From positions 1 through 64,000 of the forward strand of contig NZ_HE611067.1 of assembly GCF_000285595.1 (NCBI RefSeq): DNA of 64,000 bases. Direction: 5' to 3'. Positions 26,178-34,610 of the stretch are shown here, piece after piece. The position numbers were made by a program, and so were the translations under genes. The DNA is from Kurthia senegalensis. Lineage in GTDB: Bacteria; Bacillota; Bacilli; Bacillales_A; Planococcaceae. Within the stretch, counting starts at the first letter, position 1. Each line of letters begins with the position of its first letter. The notes beneath the pieces were generated by a model, which saw only the letters and a list, made by a program, of their open reading frames with translations, ran no database searches and had not been told where the DNA came from.

Positions 26178-27194
26178 GTGATCAAAACTTTAGAATTATT
26201 CGGTGGAATAGGTTCACCAAGAAAAGCATTGCTTAATTTAGGCGTAGATATTAAAGCTATCGACTACGTGGAAATTCAAGAAAATAGAGTAAGAGCTTAC
26301 AACGCATTATACGACCATTTGCATAAGACGCAATCGGTTGTTGGGTGGAACTTGAAACCAGATATATTGGTACACGGTTCACCTTGTCAGGATTTATCTC
26401 GTATAGGCGTGCGAAAAGGAGCTGCAAAAGAAAGTGGTACACGAAGTTCTTTGATGCACGAAACGTTAAAAATCATTAAAAGCATGGGAGAATGGAAACC
26501 AAAATTTGTAGTATGGGAAAACGTAAAAGGTGTATTAGATAAAGATTTAATAAAGCCGTTCAATGAATATTTACGTGAAATGAATAAACTAGGCTACACA
26601 AATGCATTTGAAGTAATGGACGCTCGTGATTACGGTATTCCTCATGCAAGAGAACGAGTATTTTGCGTGTCAGTATTAGGTGATGAAACATTTGATTTTG
26701 CGAAGATCAAGAAGAAGCCTATGAGACCTATTAGTAACTTTTTAGAATATGCTCCAGCTGATTACGAAAAAGTTCCTAGCGAGTACTTAATCACAATTCC
26801 TTCAATGCTTAATAAAATCAAAGAATTTAATCCTAAACCAACAGGTAGTTATAAAAGACAACTAGATGTTATTGAACAATTTTGCTATACGATTACCGAA
26901 CGACAAGATAGATGCCCAAACGCAGGCATCTTACGTATGAATAACGGTCAGTACCGCTATTTAACTGAACGTGAGTGTTGGCGACTATTAGGTTTTGAAG
27001 ACAAAGATTATAACAACGTGGCAAAGAAATTCCCTAAACAACCTGGTAAACGCAGTGCAACGATGTATGCATTAGCAGGTAATAGTATTGTCGTTCCCGT
27101 ACTCGAAGCAATCTTTGAAGTGCTGCTGTCGAGTGATTACGCGGTGAAAGATGATGTAACAGAAAAAAACGGACAATTAGAATTGGTTATATAA
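26178..27194 (+). CDS. orphan C5-cytosine DNA methyltransferase
   Basis: 338 residues from GTG. Motif I LELFGGIGSPRKAL, motif IV GSPCQDLS with the catalytic Cys, motif VI WENVKGVL, motif VIII ARDYGIPHARERVF, and C-terminal motif X ALAGNSIVVPVLE are all present. It transfers methyl from S-adenosylmethionine to cytosine C5. No restriction endonuclease lies nearby, so it probably protects phage DNA from host restriction. A 112-bp gap precedes it, so it may have its own promoter. Confidence 0.95.
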   Translation: MIKTLELFGGIGSPRKALLNLGVDIKAIDYVEIQENRVRAYNALYDHLHKTQSVVGWNLKPDILVHGSPCQDLSRIGVRKGAAKESGTRSSLMHETLKIIKSMGEWKPKFVVWENVKGVLDKDLIKPFNEYLREMNKLGYTNAFEVMDARDYGIPHARERVFCVSVLGDETFDFAKIKKKPMRPISNFLEYAPADYEKVPSEYLITIPSMLNKIKEFNPKPTGSYKRQLDVIEQFCYTITERQDRCPNAGILRMNNGQYRYLTERECWRLLGFEDKDYNNVAKKFPKQPGKRSATMYALAGNSIVVPVLEAIFEVLLSSDYAVKDDVTEKNGQLELVI

Positions 27195-27207
27195 AAGGAG
27201 AATGGAC

Positions 27208-27801
27208 ATGAACTTACAAAAATTATTTGATATGCAAGCGAAATTAGATGCGGATATTACAGCGAAACATCCAGTGCAGGAAGGTGAAAATCGTTTAGAG
27301 AAGAAAGTACTGGCTTTGCTCGTTGAACTAGGCGAGTGTGCGAACGAGTGGAGAGGGTTTAAGTTCTGGAGTAATAGCCAAAAACCAAGAGTGCATGTGG
27401 GAATACCGCAAAGTTACTGGCATGAAGGAATCTTAGTAGTACCTGTCGAGCCAACAAAAGGTCAAATTTATGAATATCGAAATTTGCTTCTTGAAGAATA
27501 CGTTGACTGCTTACATTTCATTTTGAGCATTGGGAATGATTTAAAATTCGATTACGAAGAATTTTTAGATAGACGTTTTACTGTAGACGGTAATATCAAT
27601 CAATTCTTTCTTTACACGAATATTTCTGTCGGTGAAATAATTCGATATATCGGTACAGACTTCGCTCGGTATTCTTTGTACGCAACACTGCATAGATTCT
27701 TAAAACTTGGCAGAAAACTCGGTTTTACAGATGAACAAATCGAACAAGCTTACTACGATAAAAACAAAATCAATTTTGAACGTCAAACGAACGGATATTA
27801 A
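27208..27801 (+). CDS. dimeric dUTPase (MazG-like fold)
   Basis: 197 residues from ATG 27208 (AAAGGAG 7 nt upstream; an earlier ATG at 27202 is too close). ALLVELGECANEWRGFKFW and LLEEYVDCLHFILSIG are the two metal-binding helices of type-2 dUTPases. It hydrolyses dUTP to dUMP and keeps uracil out of phage DNA. Confidence 0.88.
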   Translation: MNLQKLFDMQAKLDADITAKHPVQEGENRLEKKVLALLVELGECANEWRGFKFWSNSQKPRVHVGIPQSYWHEGILVVPVEPTKGQIYEYRNLLLEEYVDCLHFILSIGNDLKFDYEEFLDRRFTVDGNINQFFLYTNISVGEIIRYIGTDFARYSLYATLHRFLKLGRKLGFTDEQIEQAYYDKNKINFERQTNGY

Positions 27802-27805
27802 GCAC

Positions 27806-27886
27806 ATGGCGATAGCGATATTAATCATGATATTAGCGTTTGCCATCGGACTTGCGATTGGGGTTTACTTAGCAGCAGAAAAATAG
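27806..27886 (+). CDS. 26-residue membrane peptide
   Basis: One transmembrane helix (AIAILIMILAFAIGLAIGVYL) with a short charged tail. The ribosome site is weak, so this rests on composition and its fit between genes. Confidence 0.4.
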   Translation: MAIAILIMILAFAIGLAIGVYLAAEK

Positions 27887-27909
27887 AGAGAAAACAGGGA
27901 GATTAACAA

Positions 27910-28326
27910 ATGACATATAATGCACATCAGATTTTAGACTTAATGTTTGATTACAATGATAACGTTGCTTTACTGGAAAATCTTCGGGCAGAAACAACTG
28001 TCGGTGCAGGTATTGCACAGTACGGCATTGAAGCAACGATGCCGAAAGCACAAGGAGAAACAGGAGATCCAGTGTTCAGAGAATATGTCAGACGTAATCG
28101 AGCATTTAGCAGGTACGGGGAGATTACAGAGAAACTGCTGCCAATTCAAAATTTTGTTGAGTCACCAGATTACGACTTGCAACTCGACTTAACAAACAAA
28201 GTCATTTTAGACCTAACGCTAGATGGGCAATCACAACGAGCAATCGCAAGGATTGTAAATATGTCATATCAAAACGTTCAGAAAAAACAATTGGTTATCG
28301 CTGGAGTAATAGCAAAAACTACTTAA
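27910..28326 (+). CDS. ArpU-like late transcription regulator
   Basis: 138 residues ending in a sigma-4/HTH-like segment, LTLDGQSQRAIARIVNMSYQNVQKKQ. Position as the last early gene just before the packaging operon, plus this region-4-like helix-turn-helix, matches ArpU/RinA-type activators of late genes. Three GTRGTCAAA repeats start 8 bp after its stop and are its plausible target. Confidence 0.72.
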   Translation: MTYNAHQILDLMFDYNDNVALLENLRAETTVGAGIAQYGIEATMPKAQGETGDPVFREYVRRNRAFSRYGEITEKLLPIQNFVESPDYDLQLDLTNKVILDLTLDGQSQRAIARIVNMSYQNVQKKQLVIAGVIAKTT

Positions 28327-28333
28327 TTAAACA

Positions 28334-28360
28334 GTGGTCAAAGTAGTCAAAGTGGTCAAA
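28334..28360. repeat. three tandem GTRGTCAAA boxes
   Basis: GTGGTCAAA, GTAGTCAAA, GTGGTCAAA head to tail, just upstream of a putative promoter for the late region. Probable binding array for the late activator. Confidence 0.65.
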
Positions 28361-28370
28361 ATTGTTTTTT

Positions 28371-28399
28371 TTGGAGATTTCAAAAACTTTTTGTAAAAT
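28371..28399 (+). promoter_or_regulatory. putative late-region promoter
   Basis: TTGGAG, 17-nt spacer, TAAAAT, with a weak -35 as expected of an activator-dependent promoter. Transcription would begin near 28405, at the start of the structured region. Confidence 0.45.
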
Positions 28400-28840
28400 T
28401 AAAGGCAGGTCGGGGAGTTGGGTACGGGCGTGGGAAATACTACTACATAGATTACACTTCGAGCGTGTCAAAACCCTGTAATACCTTTGGGAAATTAATT
28501 TTTCCCATTAGCTGATAACACAATTATCATTCAACCTTTTTTGAAACGGTGATTAGGTATTGTCGGCTAATGGGAGTAATTAGGCTCTATGTACGCACTT
28601 ATATTGTGGTTAATATCATGCGTACTTTGACAATTTAATAGACGGACACTAGCATAGCAGTCGGTGAGTCCGTCATACATATGGCGTTCCGAAAGGACAA
28701 ATGCACAAAATGTAGCCTACCTACGACGCTAAATATTTTTACTTTCTCATTTAAGGGCTTTGCCCTTTTATACATAATTAATAATTACAACAAAGACGAC
28801 GACCACAGTAGTTAAATGGCATAGGTATACTACGGTCAAG
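28400..28840 (+). ncRNA. candidate large structured phage RNA or late-operon leader
   Basis: No open frame, but many strong helices: ATTACA/TGTAAT (28451-28456 with 28477-28482); a continuous 17-pair helix 28502-28518 with 28560-28576 (three G-U); GTACGCA/TGCGTAC (28591-28597 with 28619-28625) extended by ATATT/AATAT; GACGGAC/GTCCGTC (28641-28647 with 28668-28674); a three-way junction closed by 28682-28687 with 28726-28731 holding a GAAA tetraloop hairpin (TCC-GAAA-GGA) and GTAG/CTAC; a terminator-like AAGGGC/GCCCTT (28753-28767); and GACC..GTAGT/ACTAC-GGTC (28801-28837). TGGGAAA/TTTCCCA (28488-28507) competes with the long helix. The size and site before terminase recall ROOL/GOLLD RNAs, but I cannot match a consensus. 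The primary transcript may stop at about 28770. Confidence 0.6.
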
Positions 28841-28871
28841 AAGAGTACATAAATGGGTAAGGAGTGTTTAT

Positions 28872-29153
28872 TTGGAGATTACATTTAAATCTAGAAAAAT
28901 CGACTTAGAACAAGAGCGTAAGGTATACAGACAAGGTATTCCAATTTACGTGCTACGAGATTGTGAAGCACCTATAAACCTTATTCTCGTTACAATAAAT
29001 GCAGACACTTATAAACAACATAAAGACGCAATCGCAGATTTGAGAAAAGATATAGCTTTTGGTGACGAAAGTATCGGTGAGGGCGAAGTTTACCATTATG
29101 ATTACGCAGAAAACGGAAATATCATTCGTGCAACATATGTAATGTATCAATAG
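28872..29153 (+). CDS. hypothetical phage protein
   Basis: 93 residues from TTG (AAGGAG 8-9 nt upstream), the first open frame after the structured region. Beta-rich, with VLRDCEAPINLILVTINADTYKQHK. Function unknown. Confidence 0.65.
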   Translation: MEITFKSRKIDLEQERKVYRQGIPIYVLRDCEAPINLILVTINADTYKQHKDAIADLRKDIAFGDESIGEGEVYHYDYAENGNIIRATYVMYQ

Positions 29154-29198
29154 CATCCTTCATGGGGTGCTTTTTATTTTGGCTAAAGGAGGGATATT

Positions 29199-29588
29199 GT
29201 GATAAAAAAGAAAGCTCGTCAGTCTAAATATAACAATAGCAAAGTGGTCATTAATGACATTTCGTTTGATTCTTACATGGAATCACGCTACTACTTATAC
29301 CTTGTTGAACTACAAAAGTGTGGAGTCGTGACAGATATTCAGTTGCAAGTACCGTTTGTATTACAAGACGCATTTACAGATGAATGTGGTAAAAAACATC
29401 AAGCTATCACCTATGTAGCTGATTTTGTCGTGAACTATGCAGATAACAGAAAAGAAATTGTTGATGTGAAAGGAAAGGTCACGCAGACATTCCGCAACAA
29501 ACGAAAGATGTTTATTGCCCGTTATAAGCAAGATATTAAATGCGTGCAACGGAAGAAAAAAGAATGGATCGAATTAAAATTCAGATAG
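29199..29588 (+). CDS. DUF1064 nuclease-like protein
   Basis: 129 residues from GTG. KARQSKYNNSKVVINDISFDSYMESRYYLYL, then ITYVADFVVNYADNRKEIVDVKG, matches DUF1064, a family with a restriction-endonuclease-like core (the E, D and DVKG residues). In phages it sits beside terminase and may act as a resolvase-like nuclease for DNA branches before packaging. Confidence 0.85.
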   Translation: MIKKKARQSKYNNSKVVINDISFDSYMESRYYLYLVELQKCGVVTDIQLQVPFVLQDAFTDECGKKHQAITYVADFVVNYADNRKEIVDVKGKVTQTFRNKRKMFIARYKQDIKCVQRKKKEWIELKFR

Positions 29589-29612
29589 GAGCGATTAGCG
29601 TATGGGTGGTGA

Positions 29613-30071
29613 TTGCCATTGATTGAACATAGCTTAACGGAGAAACAGTTACGTTTTGCTGAAGAATACATTAAAGAGCCGAATGCTACAAAAGCATATA
29701 TGGCGGCATATCCAAGTGTTAAGAAGGAAAGCACAGCGAATGCAGCAGGGAGCAGACTGTTAGCAAATGTTAAGGTTTCCTCCTATATAGACGAACGAAT
29801 GAAGCAATTGCAGTCTGAACGCATTGCAGACGCTACAGAGGTGCTTGAAACACTTACATCTGTACTACGAGGTCAGAAGAAAGGAACGGCTCTTGTAGGC
29901 GCAGGAATGGGCGAACAAGATGTAATGCAAGTTGAGCCAACAGTTGCAGAGAAAATTCGTGCTGCTGAATTACTTGGTAAGCGTTACAAACTGTTCACTG
30001 AAAAAGCAGAGGTCGAAGTGGCTGGTGCAGTACAATTTATTGATGATATTAGTGAGAGTGATGAAGAATGA
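29613..30071 (+). CDS. terS: terminase small subunit
   Basis: 152 residues from TTG. LTEKQLRFAEEYIKEPNATKAYMAAYP is the Terminase_2 DNA-binding start, followed by helical ARDTEV-like sequence (ERIADATEVLETLTSVLRGQ) and an acidic tail. It recognises the packaging site. Four-base overlap with the large subunit gene. Confidence 0.92.
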   Translation: MPLIEHSLTEKQLRFAEEYIKEPNATKAYMAAYPSVKKESTANAAGSRLLANVKVSSYIDERMKQLQSERIADATEVLETLTSVLRGQKKGTALVGAGMGEQDVMQVEPTVAEKIRAAELLGKRYKLFTEKAEVEVAGAVQFIDDISESDEE

Positions 30072-31339
30072 CAGTAAAACGTTTATCTGAACTGCTGCCG
30101 AAGAAGTTTCATTCGGTTTGGAAAGCATCTATTAGCAAAGACATCCTAAACGTCGTATGCAAAGGTGGTCGTGGTAGTGGTAAGTCGTCAGATATTGCAC
30201 ACATCATCGTACAACTACTTATGCGCTATCCGTTAAATGCAGTCGGTATTCGTAAGATTGACAATACAATTGAGTTATCAATATTCGAACAGATGAAGTG
30301 GGCTATCAGTGAACAAGGCGTAACGCATTTGTTTAAGGTCAATAAAAGCCCTATGCGTATCACGTACCTTCCTAGAGGGAATTACATGGTATTTCGTGGG
30401 GCGAGTGAGCCAGAGCGAATCAAATCATTAAAAAGTGCAAACTTTCCCTTTGCAATCGCATGGCTAGAGGAATTAGCAGAGTTTAAAACAGAAGATGAAA
30501 TTACGACTATCACCAACTCACTGCTACGTGGGGAATTGGCTGATGGTCTTTTTTATAAGTTCTTCTATTCTTACAATCCACCAAAGCGCAAGCAAAGTTG
30601 GGTGAATAAGAAGTACGAGAGCGCATTTGTTGCAGATAATACATTCGTTCATGCTTCAACATATTTAGATAACCCGTTCATCAGTAAACAATTCATTGCA
30701 GAAGCAAACGCTGCTAAAGAACGAAATGAAATGCGTTACAGATGGGAGTACTTAGGTGAAGCAATCGGTAGTGGCGTTGTACCGTTTGATAATCTACGCA
30801 TCGAAAAGAATTGCATTACAGATGAAATGGTCGAGAACTTCGATAACATTCGTAACGCAGTCGATTTCGGTTATGCTACTGATCCACTCGCTTTCGTGCG
30901 ATGGCATTATGACAAGAAGAAAAACGTTATCTATGCAATTGATGAACATTACGGACAGAAAATAAGCAATAGAGAGTTTGCGAAGTGGTTGCATAAACGT
31001 GGCTATCAAGCAGATGAAATCTTTGCAGATTCAGCAGAGCCGAAATCAATTGCAGAGTTGAAGAATGAACATGGTGTGAAAAGAATCAAAGGCGTGAAGA
31101 AAGGTCCTGATTCAGTCGAATACGGTGAGCAATGGCTTGATGATTTAACAGAGATTGTTATTGACCCGCTTCGTACACCGAACATCGCCAAAGAGTTTGA
31201 GAACATCGACTATCAAACAGATAAAGACGGTAATCCAAAGCCACGCTTAGAAGATAAAGACAATCACACGATTGACGCGACACGCTATGCATTTAACGAT
31301 GATATGAGAAATCGAAAAGGCTTCACATTCCTAAAATAG
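30068..31339 (+). CDS. terL: terminase large subunit (PBSX family)
   Basis: 423 residues. Walker A CKGGRGSGKSS near residue 34, Walker B FAIAWLEELAEF, coupling motif FFYSYNP, and a nuclease domain with VDFGYATDPLAF, IFADSAEPKSI and DNHTIDATRYA supplying the metal-binding Asp residues. It is the packaging motor and cuts the concatemer. Confidence 0.96.
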   Translation: MTVKRLSELLPKKFHSVWKASISKDILNVVCKGGRGSGKSSDIAHIIVQLLMRYPLNAVGIRKIDNTIELSIFEQMKWAISEQGVTHLFKVNKSPMRITYLPRGNYMVFRGASEPERIKSLKSANFPFAIAWLEELAEFKTEDEITTITNSLLRGELADGLFYKFFYSYNPPKRKQSWVNKKYESAFVADNTFVHASTYLDNPFISKQFIAEANAAKERNEMRYRWEYLGEAIGSGVVPFDNLRIEKNCITDEMVENFDNIRNAVDFGYATDPLAFVRWHYDKKKNVIYAIDEHYGQKISNREFAKWLHKRGYQADEIFADSAEPKSIAELKNEHGVKRIKGVKKGPDSVEYGEQWLDDLTEIVIDPLRTPNIAKEFENIDYQTDKDGNPKPRLEDKDNHTIDATRYAFNDDMRNRKGFTFLK

Positions 31340-31349
31340 AGGTGAAACA

Positions 31350-32783
31350 ATGAATATATACAATTTTGACGCAACGATTACAGATGAATTGATTGCACAA
31401 ATCGAAGCAAATGCACCGAAACAAATCGATAACGTTAAAAAGCTATACGATTCGTTTAAAACGGATAACATGACACAAGGTGTTCGTTATTATCAAAATG
31501 AATCAGACGTGCTTAAAAAGGAAATTTACACGTATATCGATGAAAAGAAAGTCGTAGACCATGACGCAACAAATGAAAAGATTCCTAGTGGAATGCATAA
31601 GATTTTAGTAGACCAAAAAGTTGCGTATCTTGCAGGTGAGCCGATGTCATTTGGTAGTCGCTCGGATAATGACACACAACTTGAATTGTTAGAGGAATTA
31701 ATCGGTGAGCGTTGGGAAGATACGTTGCCAGAACTTATTAAGAATGCAAGCAATAAAGGGCTTGAATGGTTACATCCGTTTGTGAATGAAGATGGTGAGT
31801 TTGACTATATGATTATCGGTGCAGAACAATTGATACCGATTTATGACGCAAAACACCGCTTCAAACTAACTGCTGCAATTCGATTCTATGCAGTTGCCCA
31901 GGATCATATCAAGTTAGAGTTATGGACTGAATACGATGTGACGTATTACGAAATTATCGACAATCAGATTCATTTCGATGTGACGTATGACATTAACCCA
32001 GCACCGCACTTTACGAACAGCGAAGGTACAGAGGGCAAGAGTTGGGGCATGGTTCCGTTCATTAAGTTCGCAAACAACACGGAAGAATTAGGCGACTTAC
32101 ATTTTAACAAGCGAGCAATTGACGCATATGAAATGCTTGTGAGTAAGACGCAGGACACAGTGATTGATATACAAGAGTTAATTTTGATATTACGTGGCTA
32201 CGAAGGTGAATCATTAGCGGAATTTACGACGAACTTAAAACGTTATAAAGCTGTCAATGTCGACGGTGAGGGTGGCGTTGATGCATTACAAGCAGATGTA
32301 CCAACAGCGGCATATCAACTACAAGCCGAAATGCTACGAAAGAATATTATTACATCAGGACAAGGTGTTGACCCTAGCCCCGAAGTAATCGGTGAAGCAC
32401 CTAGCGGTGTAGCGTTAGAAAACTTATACGCATTGCTCGACATGAAAGCATCAATGCTAGAGCGTAAGTTTACGTTAGCAATGCGAGTGTTCATGAAATT
32501 TATCGAAGTGTATTGCGATGTGGCAAATGCCGGTGACTTTGACGCTCGTGACGTTACGATGACATTTAATAAAATGCTATTAACGAATGAATCAGAAATC
32601 ATTCAAATGGCAACGCAGTCTGTCGGCGTTATCTCAAATGAAACGATTCTCGAAAATCATCCTTGGGTGCGTGATGTACAGCAAGAAAAAGAACGACTGG
32701 ATAAACAGAAGGAAGTCGAATTATCGGCTTATTCTGAACGCTATGGCTCATTAGAAGGTGATGCAGATGGTACAGATTCATAA
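31350..32783 (+). CDS. portal protein (SPP1 gp6-like)
   Basis: 477 residues, usual portal length. YYQNESDVLKKEIYTYIDEKK ... PSGMHKILVDQKVAYLAGEP and the helical stem near KTQDTVIDIQELILILRGYEG are typical of SPP1-type portals. It forms the ring through which DNA enters the head. The last bases overlap the next gene. Confidence 0.93.
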   Translation: MNIYNFDATITDELIAQIEANAPKQIDNVKKLYDSFKTDNMTQGVRYYQNESDVLKKEIYTYIDEKKVVDHDATNEKIPSGMHKILVDQKVAYLAGEPMSFGSRSDNDTQLELLEELIGERWEDTLPELIKNASNKGLEWLHPFVNEDGEFDYMIIGAEQLIPIYDAKHRFKLTAAIRFYAVAQDHIKLELWTEYDVTYYEIIDNQIHFDVTYDINPAPHFTNSEGTEGKSWGMVPFIKFANNTEELGDLHFNKRAIDAYEMLVSKTQDTVIDIQELILILRGYEGESLAEFTTNLKRYKAVNVDGEGGVDALQADVPTAAYQLQAEMLRKNIITSGQGVDPSPEVIGEAPSGVALENLYALLDMKASMLERKFTLAMRVFMKFIEVYCDVANAGDFDARDVTMTFNKMLLTNESEIIQMATQSVGVISNETILENHPWVRDVQQEKERLDKQKEVELSAYSERYGSLEGDADGTDS

Positions 32784-33786
32784 CCAGTTAGACATCATCG
32801 AGCAAATCGACAAGTTTATTGCAAGGTCTGAAAGTGAAATCGAAGAACTGTTTGCGAAGCGTTTGAAAGAGATTTTAGCAACGTTGAGCAATATGTATAA
32901 CAAGTTCGTTACAAGCGATGAAACAAGCTATACAGACCTAAATAAGTACAATAGGTTATCAAAAGAGTTGGAACGTATTGCAACAGCACTCAACAACGAT
33001 TACAAACAAGTTGTAAAGATGGTCGAAGTGTCACAGCAACGTATTTACGTAGAGCAATACTTAATGATGATGTACTTGTTTGAAGTGTATCAAAGTACCG
33101 AAACAGGATTTTCGCTGCCGAACGCTGAAACGATTGCCATTGCATTGAAAAATCCAATTGAGTTTCTAGGGCTAGTTCCAACGTTAGAACAGCACCGCAA
33201 CGAAGTGATTCGTAAATTAAATATCGAAATCACATCAAGCTTAATGAGTGGTGAAGGTTACTGGAAGATGGCGGAACGTATCGAAAAGGCAGTCGGATTC
33301 AGTAAACACAAGGCTCGTACAGTTGCACGTACAGAGGGCGGTAGAGCGAGAAGTATCGCAGATGAAGCAGTAACAGAAGAAATGAAAAAGTACGCTGACA
33401 TCGACGATATGTGGCTGTCAACACTAGACACAAGTACACGACACGCACATCGTGAGTTAGATGGGCAAAAGTCGGATGACGAAGGTTATTTTCATTACAA
33501 AACGATGAAAGCAAGAGCACCGCATTTATGGAATGTAGCGAGCATGGATATTAATTGTCGTTGCGTTAAGTTAAAACTCATTAACGGACAATTACCAAGT
33601 GTAAGGCGTGGTCGTGATTATCGCGATCCAGGTTATCAACAACGATTAGCAGATAAGATTGCCGAACACATGGCAAATGGTGACACATACGCTCAAGCGT
33701 ATAAAAAAGCTAACAAGCGAGTGATAGCACCGAGCGTTGTCGTGCCATTTATTACGTATGAGGACTGGGTAGATAAAGCAAAATAA
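32767..33786 (+). CDS. MuF-like minor head protein (SPP1 gp7 type)
   Basis: 339 residues from ATG 32767 (GAAGGTG 7 nt upstream). The C-terminal MuF core is clear: KARTVARTEGGRARS, STLDTSTRHAHRELDGQ, and NCRC in SMDINCRCVKL. It binds the portal and may be carried into the cell with DNA. No toxin domain is fused. Confidence 0.92.
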   Translation: MVQIHNQLDIIEQIDKFIARSESEIEELFAKRLKEILATLSNMYNKFVTSDETSYTDLNKYNRLSKELERIATALNNDYKQVVKMVEVSQQRIYVEQYLMMMYLFEVYQSTETGFSLPNAETIAIALKNPIEFLGLVPTLEQHRNEVIRKLNIEITSSLMSGEGYWKMAERIEKAVGFSKHKARTVARTEGGRARSIADEAVTEEMKKYADIDDMWLSTLDTSTRHAHRELDGQKSDDEGYFHYKTMKARAPHLWNVASMDINCRCVKLKLINGQLPSVRRGRDYRDPGYQQRLADKIAEHMANGDTYAQAYKKANKRVIAPSVVVPFITYEDWVDKAK

Positions 33787-33799
33787 TGAGATTTTGGGA

Positions 33800-33822
33800 C
33801 CGCTTCTAGCGGTTTTTATTTT
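33800..33822 (+). terminator. terminator after the MuF gene
   Basis: CCGCT and AGCGG with loop TCT, followed by TTTTTATTTT. Short stem but good U-tract; it may only attenuate transcription. Confidence 0.65.
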
Positions 33823-34010
33823 GTCCTAGGCACGACATTAAACTGCTAATCACAGCTAGAAAGCGTTACTTACGCGGAAAGGTAGTGGTCACATATCTAG
33901 TCGAAAGCCTAACAGACTTAAAAAGCGATAAGGCACTCGTCCTAGACATGACGTTAAAAGGTCTATTTATTATGCCATCGTGTCGAACACGTTAAAAACG
34001 AAAGGAGCAT
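33823..34010 (+). other. non-coding spacer with an imperfect repeat and hairpins
   Basis: About 190 bp between the MuF and scaffold genes. GTCCTAGRCAYGACRTTAAA occurs twice (33823-33842 and 33939-33958). GCGT-TACTT-ACGC and GCCT..AGGC can pair. A 36-codon frame from GTG 33885 with a moderate ribosome site exists but has no protein-like character. It could be a small RNA or a decayed gene. Confidence 0.4.
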
Positions 34011-34014
34011 ACAA

Positions 34015-34599
34015 ATGAACAAAGAGCAGTTAGTAGCATTAGGTTTAGAGGAAGAAGTTGCAGACAAAGTAATTGAGGGCTTTGGGAAAATGATTCCGAA
34101 ACACCGCTTCGATGATAAAAACGAAGAAGTGAAGGAATTGAAAGAGCAGTTACAACAACGTGACACTCAATTAACTGAACTGCAAACGCAGGCAACGGGC
34201 AACGAAGAATTACAAGCACAGATCAAGATGTTGCAAGAACAAAACGAACAAACTGCAACAGAATATCAACAAGCATTACAGCAAAAAGACTTCGACTTTG
34301 CGTTGACGGAAGCGCTGCGTGACGCAAAAGCGAAAAACCCGAAAGCTGTTAAAGCATTGCTTGATACTGAATCAGTGAAGTTCGAAGAAGGCAAGTTGAT
34401 TGGACTATCGGAGCAATTAGACGCACTGAAACAGTCTGATGATTACCTATTTACGCAAGAAGGTGTTAAAGGGAAAACGCCACCGCAAGGCGGAGGAGCG
34501 CCACAAGTAACAAAAGAACAATTCAATGCTATGACGTATACGGAAAAAACGAAGCTGTATAACGAAAACGTTGAATTGTACAATCAACTATCGGAATAG
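34015..34599 (+). CDS. capsid scaffolding protein
   Basis: 194 residues, highly charged coiled coil (VKELKEQLQQRDTQLTELQTQ ...) with a short C-terminal domain (EQFNAMTYTEKTKLYNEN). The place before the capsid gene and the composition are those of phage minor structural GP20/scaffold proteins. It shapes the procapsid. Confidence 0.88.
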   Translation: MNKEQLVALGLEEEVADKVIEGFGKMIPKHRFDDKNEEVKELKEQLQQRDTQLTELQTQATGNEELQAQIKMLQEQNEQTATEYQQALQQKDFDFALTEALRDAKAKNPKAVKALLDTESVKFEEGKLIGLSEQLDALKQSDDYLFTQEGVKGKTPPQGGGAPQVTKEQFNAMTYTEKTKLYNENVELYNQLSE

Positions 34600-34610
34600 G
34601 AGAGATATAA

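Noticed and set aside
28400-28840. Group I or group II intron in the structured region
   Set aside because: No P7-like core and no domain V pattern; flanking genes are not interrupted.
28400-28840. tRNA within the structured region
   Set aside because: No GGTTCRA T-loop with a matching acceptor stem; none found elsewhere in the window either.
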